In this document: positions 58,887-64,000 of the stretch, one piece after another | Layout of the letters: every line of letters starts with the position of its first letter | Position numbering within the stretch: position 1 is the stretch's first letter | NCBI RefSeq assembly: GCF_963924675.1 | Contig: NC_089232.1 | Location: 49,104,759 to 49,168,758 of the forward strand | Origin: Phocoena phocoena | Taxonomy: Eukaryota; Chordata; Mammalia; Artiodactyla; Phocoenidae | Reading direction: 5' to 3' | DNA: 64,000 nucleotides | Made by a program: the position numbers and the translations under genes | The notes under the pieces: model-generated | The model's database searches: none | What the model was told of the DNA's origin: nothing | What the model saw: only the letters and a program-made list of their open reading frames with translations

Positions 58887-60330
58887 TATTTTACTTTTAT
58901 CTCTGGAAATATTTTTGCTGGATATGGAATTCTTGGTTGATAGTTCTTTTCTTTTAACACTTCAAAAATACTGTACCTTTTCCTTTTGTCTGTATAGTTT
59001 CTTATAAGAAATCCAAAGCCATTTGAATCATTGTTCCCCTCTAGATAATATGTCATTTTAAGAAAAAATTGCCTTCATGATTTTTTTTTCTTTGTCTTTA
59101 GTTTTCAGCGGTTTTATTATGTGTTTGTGTATGGATTACTTTGAGTTTATCCATTTTGGGACTCACTCTACTTAAATCAGTAGGTTCACATCTTTCACTG
59201 AATTGTGAAGTTTTCACTCATTATTTCCTCACTTTTTTTTCTGCACTGCACGTTTTTTCTTTCTATCTTAGACTACAGTGATATGGATAGTAGGCTGTTA
59301 CTGTTTCACGGGACCATTCTTTTTGATTGGTTTCCTTTCAGTTGTTCTGAATGAATAATTTTTATTGACCTATCTTCTAGTTCACAAAGTCTTTCCTCTA
59401 CCTCTCAATTCTTGCTATTGAAAATGACCATTAAAAAAATTCAGTATTTGTTTTTTGCAGTTCTTAAAATTCTCTTTGATTATTCTTTATAGTTTCTTTC
59501 TTTGCTGAAATTTCTAGATTTTTTTGTTTGAAGAGCATTCACTCTAAAATATTGAAGCATATCTGTAATAGCTACTTTAAATTCTTCAGATAATTCCAAC
59601 ATCTGTGTATTCTTAGTGTTGCCATCTATTATTTGTTTGCCAAGTAATTTTAGGTTGTCTCCTGAACATTTTGAATATTGTTTTATGAAACTCTAGGTCT
59701 TATTTAAATCCTACAGGGAATGTTAACTTTAAATTTATTTTTACCTTTCAGCAGGCACTTGACCTATTTAGGTTCAGGCCACAGCTTTTGACTATTCTTT
59801 TGTGTGGTGTGGTTTCAATGTCAGTTCTACTTTCAAAGGTTTTGCAATGTTCAGTATATCTGTTCCATGAGTGGACCACTCAGTGGCTAGTCTGGGACCT
59901 GGGTGGTGATCTGTCCCATTGTTCAGTTCTCAAAGACTATGGAGTGCTTTTAAGATCTGATCCATGCATGTTCAGCTTGGGAGTCACTTTCATGAATCTC
60001 TTTTTCTTCCTCCTCATACTTTTTGATTCTTTGAGCCTCCTCTTTTCTGTGCTCCAGCTAGAAAGCTGGAAGTTTATTTACCCTCATATGCCACACATTT
60101 CCCATGGTTGTCTCTGCGCCTGAGACAGAGATACTGCCTCCAAAAGGCAATGGAGTTTTGTCTCATTCTCTTTGGAAAACAGCTTTTCCTATAAAGGAAG
60201 GTCATGCTTGCTCAGAATTTTGGCCTCCATAGGCTCCTGTTTCTGCCACTGTTGGTGCCACCATTGCCAGATTGGTTTGGGGCTGGAGTGTAAGAATGGA
60301 GAAAAAGATATGAAAAATGGAGGTGTTTCA
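58887..60330 (-). mobile_element. Old L1 ORF1/5' region
   Basis: A diverged minus-strand L1. 'ggatatggaattcttggttgatag', 'cactcattatttcctcac', 'cttctagttcacaaagtctttcctctacc' and 'cagataattccaacatctgtgt' are typical antisense phrases of old L1 ORF1 and 5' sequence. It may be the far part of the old copy at 43736-46121, but the intervening ORF2 is missing. The 111-residue frame at 59788-60123 is not a gene. Confidence 0.65.
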
Positions 60331-61790
60331 GTCATTTGTTTTGACCATTAGGAGGTACTTTGTTTGAGCCAGAAGTAGAGAACTTCTGGAGCTCTTTCTG
60401 TCTTTTTGGGGTGTGTTCAGTTGAGATCATGGATATTAAAGACAGAAAAAAAGATACACTAACCAATAGTTTGGTAGTACTTCAAATTCTAATCTTCTTC
60501 CCATTGTACTATTATTTAATTCCACATATCTTAAATAGCTGTTCTGTGCATTCTGTCCAGTTTTCATAACTGTATTTTGAGGGAGAGACAGGATGAAATG
60601 TGCTTACTTCTTCTTACCCAGAAACAAAGTCTCATGGAAAAAAAAATTTTAAGGTAGGTGTTTAAGTGCTGTTGGTATCTTATTTTTATATACCTTATAA
60701 CCATTTTTAAAGGAGCTGTTGGAAGAAAAGGCATGAAGGATTTCTTAAAAAAATTTTTTTTTTATTTGTGGAGTTTACATGTCACTCTTTTTATTTTTTT
60801 AACATCTTTATTAGTATTGATCAGTTTTTCTCTGCTGCTCTGAATTCTTTCATGCTGTAAAATCAGCAAAAATAGATTGATTATTTGAGGGGTAATCACG
60901 CAAATACTTGGCTTCTTTTTAGATTTAGCTCATCACTCTTAACTAAAAAGCCCAGCATTATCTACTACTCTCATGTGTTTAAAATTATTCCTATCAAAAT
61001 GGGTTAGAGATAGTCACAGAAACTTCAAGATGCATGTCAACAGAAGAACATTTAACTCTTTAGAGCCTATGTTCAGTTTAATGTTAAAATCTTCATCTAT
61101 TTTATGATGACAATTAGCCCAGTGCGTGCCACAGTGCATGACATAAAACAAATATTTAAAACATATTTGCTCAAATTTTTGAAAGAATAAACCAGTGCAT
61201 TCAATTCGTAAAGCACACATTAAATGTTTTTTGTGCACAAGACACTATGATGAATGGAAATAAAAAGATGACCAAGATATGCCTCTGACAACCAGAAACT
61301 CTCAGTGGGAAAGCCAGATGTGCAAAAAACTTATTATAGGGAAGAATGAAACAAATGAAAAAGAGATATGTCAGGAAACTTTATCAGAAGGAAAAATAAA
61401 ATATGAGTAGATATAAAAATATTTTTGTTAAATCAAATGAAAATACCACACACAATCTTTCTGATTAAAGTCAGTGTAATCCATGGGAAGAACACTTAAC
61501 TGGAGTCAGGAAACATGGATTCCTTTCACTAGTTCTGCTAGTATCTGTGTCTCTGATCTTACAGTCCATCGACTATCTCGATTGTCTTCACCGTATCTTA
61601 AAAACAAGGGACTTAGCTAATGCTTATGGTCACTCATAGCACACAATTTATTTTATTGTTTTATGTAAAAATTCTCTATCAAGAATTAATACTGTTATTT
61701 TGTAACTTTCACTTCAGATTTTTTTTTTAAGATAATATAAAAAATCACAAGTAGAGTTAGATCCTCCAATGCCTCCATCTCTAATAGTAG
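60331..61790. other. Intergenic DNA, mostly unrecognised
   Basis: AT-rich, no supported gene. A possible MIR-like phrase lies at about 61480-61620 ('aactggagtcaggaaacatgg'), but it is too diverged to call. Confidence 0.4.
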
Positions 61791-61794
61791 TTAC

Positions 61795-61945
61795 TTTTTT
61801 TTTCAGAAACTTGCTACTTAATTTTACTGTGGTAATCACTTCACAATACATAGGTATATCAGGTCATCACATCGTACACCTTAAATTTACACAATGTTTT
61901 TTGTCAATTATACCTCAATAGAACTGGGGGATAAAAAAGAAACTC
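61795..61945 (+). mobile_element. Old L1 3' UTR end
   Basis: 'actgtggtaatcacttcacaatacataggtatatcaggtcatcac', 'tacaccttaaatttacacaatg' and 'tcaattatacctcaatagaactggggg' then an A-rich tail. This is the last part of an old L1 3' UTR on the plus strand. Confidence 0.75.
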
Positions 61946-62470
61946 TGCTTTAGCCAGCTCTCAGAGCTGGTACTTTCCGTTCTTTGCTACTTTCCTTTCA
62001 TTGACTTTCTTTGAATTTCCTGAGAATATCGTATGGTTTATGTCTCTGAGATCTTTCTCATTCTTTTCCGTTCACCTGGGATACTCTCTCCAGGGACATG
62101 TCCATACCAATCTTGTGTCTAATTAGCTCCTCTTTGAATACGGAAGGTATATTATCTTCTCCAAAACATTTTCCTGATGTCCCTATCTTTATCTAATGAG
62201 ATGCCAAGGATATCTCTACTAAGGAGTTACTACTTTGAAGTTGGTTTATATATTTTTGGTCCAGTTTTTAATGTTTTGACTACCTGTTTTGTGTCCACAT
62301 TGTTTTTATATTTTATATAATATTTCATTATACTGTGAATGTCTTTCAGTAGCTTGATTTTTGGAGGAACGGAACTTAATCTTTTCACTTAAATGTATGT
62401 ATTAGAGATTTATTCTTGTAGATAATTATAATCAAAATAATTTATTGAATACTAATATGTTATAAGAATA
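61946..62470. other. Intergenic DNA, nothing recognised
   Basis: No supported gene or nameable repeat. Confidence 0.4.
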
Positions 62471-63400
62471 TCATAATATACCTGTCCACCACCTTTGGAT
62501 TTTCACCCCCCTCCCCAGTATTTTTTAATAGAAATTATGCATATATCCTTCCTTGGGCCCATATGACGGATTGTCAAATACATATCTAGAACTAAAATTG
62601 GTGGATCCTAGTATAAGTATATTTTGAAGTTCATTAAACATTGGTAAACTGCTTTCCAAAGTGATTTTATTGTCAATGTTTGAGAATTCTGATTTCTCCA
62701 CATACTCTCTGATTCTTGTTATCTGACTTTTATAATTTTGGGGGTGTGAAATACTATATTATATCCTAGAGTTTTGGGGTAAACATCTTTCATAATGCTG
62801 GGCAAATCCTCTACTATTCTGGTTTGCTAAGAATTAGTTGTTATTTGATAGGTTTTTGGTTGTTTGTATAGTTCATAATAATGTTTCTGTCATAATTTTG
62901 TTGACCTATATTACATTGTTATGCCAGTGAGAAATAGGGTGCCATGGTTTGCTTTGGACAGTATTTGTACCCACTTTCCCAGTCTAATTAATAGCACCCC
63001 GTTTCACCCACAGGAGTGTCTTAATTTGAATGATAATAAAATCAAAATAAAAATTTTTTATCAAAAATTTTTGAAACTACTGATACGATCATGGTTTTTT
63101 AATCTTCCATTAATGTGCTTAAACAGATTATATTATTAAATACTCTGAAATTAAACAATTCTTATATTTCTGAAATAATCTTTACTGTGTTTAAGGACAT
63201 ATCAGACATTATTAGATTTAGATTGCTAATATGTTATTTAGAATTTTTGCATTTATATTCATCAGTGAGGTTTATTTCTAAAATTCTTGTCTAGGACCTA
63301 AATTTCGGAGGTCTCATTAAAAAAAAATAAGAGTTTTGCTTCTCTGTTTTCAGAGAAGTTTTGAAGCTAGGGTTTCTGTTGTTTTCTAAATTGAAGGTAT
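62470..63400 (-). mobile_element. Very old L1 ORF2 fragment
   Basis: Diverged antisense ORF2. 'ggtaaactgctttccaaagtgatt' and 'tgatttctccacatactctc' come from the C-terminal region, and 'atatgttatttagaatttttgcatttatattcatcagtgagg' comes from the RT region. The two are closer together than in intact L1, so an internal deletion is present. Confidence 0.6.
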
Positions 63401-63454
63401 AATTTATCAATACATTTTAATAATGGTAATAACCAAGAGCATAAAAAAGATTGT

Positions 63455-63575
63455 AGATATTTTACTTACCTTTGCTGAACCTCAGTTTCCTTAATGGTGA
63501 TACTAACCACATCTGCTTTATATGTTTCCTATGAGGACCAAATTACATAACATGAAAAGCACACATTTGGTTTAA
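63455..63575 (+). mobile_element. MIR SINE fragment
   Basis: 'gctgaacctcagtttccttaatggtgatactaaccacatctg' and 'cctatgaggaccaaattacataacatgaaaagcac' match the central and 3' part of MIR. Confidence 0.6.
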
Positions 63576-64000
63576 ATGTTAATTAAAATTTAAAAATTTA
63601 GAATGGTAACAGATTGTTGAGGATTTTTATTGAATGGCTATAAGATAATGACATTAAAGCATAGGAGTTTGGACATAACCAATCAGTGGAAATAATCCAG
63701 AAACTAAGATGGACGACAGAAACGCTGTTGTTTAACCAGTGTTCAACCAGCCTCTCGCATCCAGAGGCTTTTATGAAAGGGCACTGGTGTAGGTTTTATG
63801 TTTATATCCAGGCATGAGTTTGTATGCCCAAAGTCAATTTAACTATAATTCGGATTGATTTTAGATACAGCACTGTTTATTCTAGTCATAGGCCTTTCTA
63901 TATTATACTTGCCAGAGGCAAAAAACTTTGGGATGTTGGATTTCATGTCAAGCCAAATGATTTTAATTTGTTAACATTTTGAAGCAGCAAAAACAAAATG
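63576..64000. other. Intergenic DNA, nothing recognised
   Basis: AT-rich sequence to the end of the window with no supported feature. Confidence 0.45.

Overview
This window is non-coding mammalian nuclear DNA, almost certainly from a cetacean. Eleven copies of a tRNA-derived SINE of the CHR family are present: nine of the short CHR-2-like form and two of the longer CHR-1-like form. No ruminant Bov-tA or BovB copies were seen. Old eutherian layers (MIR, MLT1-like LTRs, Tigger and hAT MITE-like elements, L1M) lie beneath several L1 insertions of a younger family. I recognise no host protein-coding exon, tRNA gene, rRNA or CRISPR array. The only coding-type sequence belongs to LINE-1.

Layout. 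From 1 to 28 kb is AT-rich intergenic sequence carrying scattered old repeats. These include a probable solo LTR at 1.45-1.84 kb, a Tigger-type element at 5.49-5.70 kb, an hAT-type element with an 8-bp target duplication at 7.23-7.44 kb and MLT1-like LTRs near 7.1, 7.9, 17.7 and 20.5-21.0 kb. CHR SINEs lie at 2.4, 4.5, 19.8, 21.8, 23.7 and 26.1 kb, and a short 5'-truncated L1 at 24.06 kb. From 28.2 to 39.4 kb an old minus-strand L1 is split by a nested younger L1 (about 31.9-38.8 kb). The old copy ends in an inverted ORF1 segment with the topology of a twin-priming inversion. From 39.4 to 42.7 kb come a MER5-like element and two CHR SINEs.

From 42.7 to 60.3 kb is a second nested L1 block, all on the minus strand. 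It holds old L1 fragments with two SINE insertions and a possible LTR, then L1-B (47.8-51.24 kb, ORF2 only). Next is L1-C (51.24-58.89 kb), a full-length element with an open ORF1, an ORF2 that is in frame from end to end but carries two premature stop codons, and a 2.5-kb 5' UTR with internal tandem repeats. Old L1 5' sequence follows to about 60.3 kb. From 60.3 to 64 kb are diverged L1 and MIR fragments.

How the parts relate. L1 ORF1p and ORF2p are the RNA-binding chaperone and the endonuclease/reverse transcriptase that drive retrotransposition. CHR SINEs encode nothing and depend on L1-type machinery, consistent with their A-rich tails and 11-17 bp target duplications. The window is best read as a layered record of insertions. 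No new biological system was found. The most notable items are the near-intact L1-C, its repeated promoter region, and several unusual junctions.
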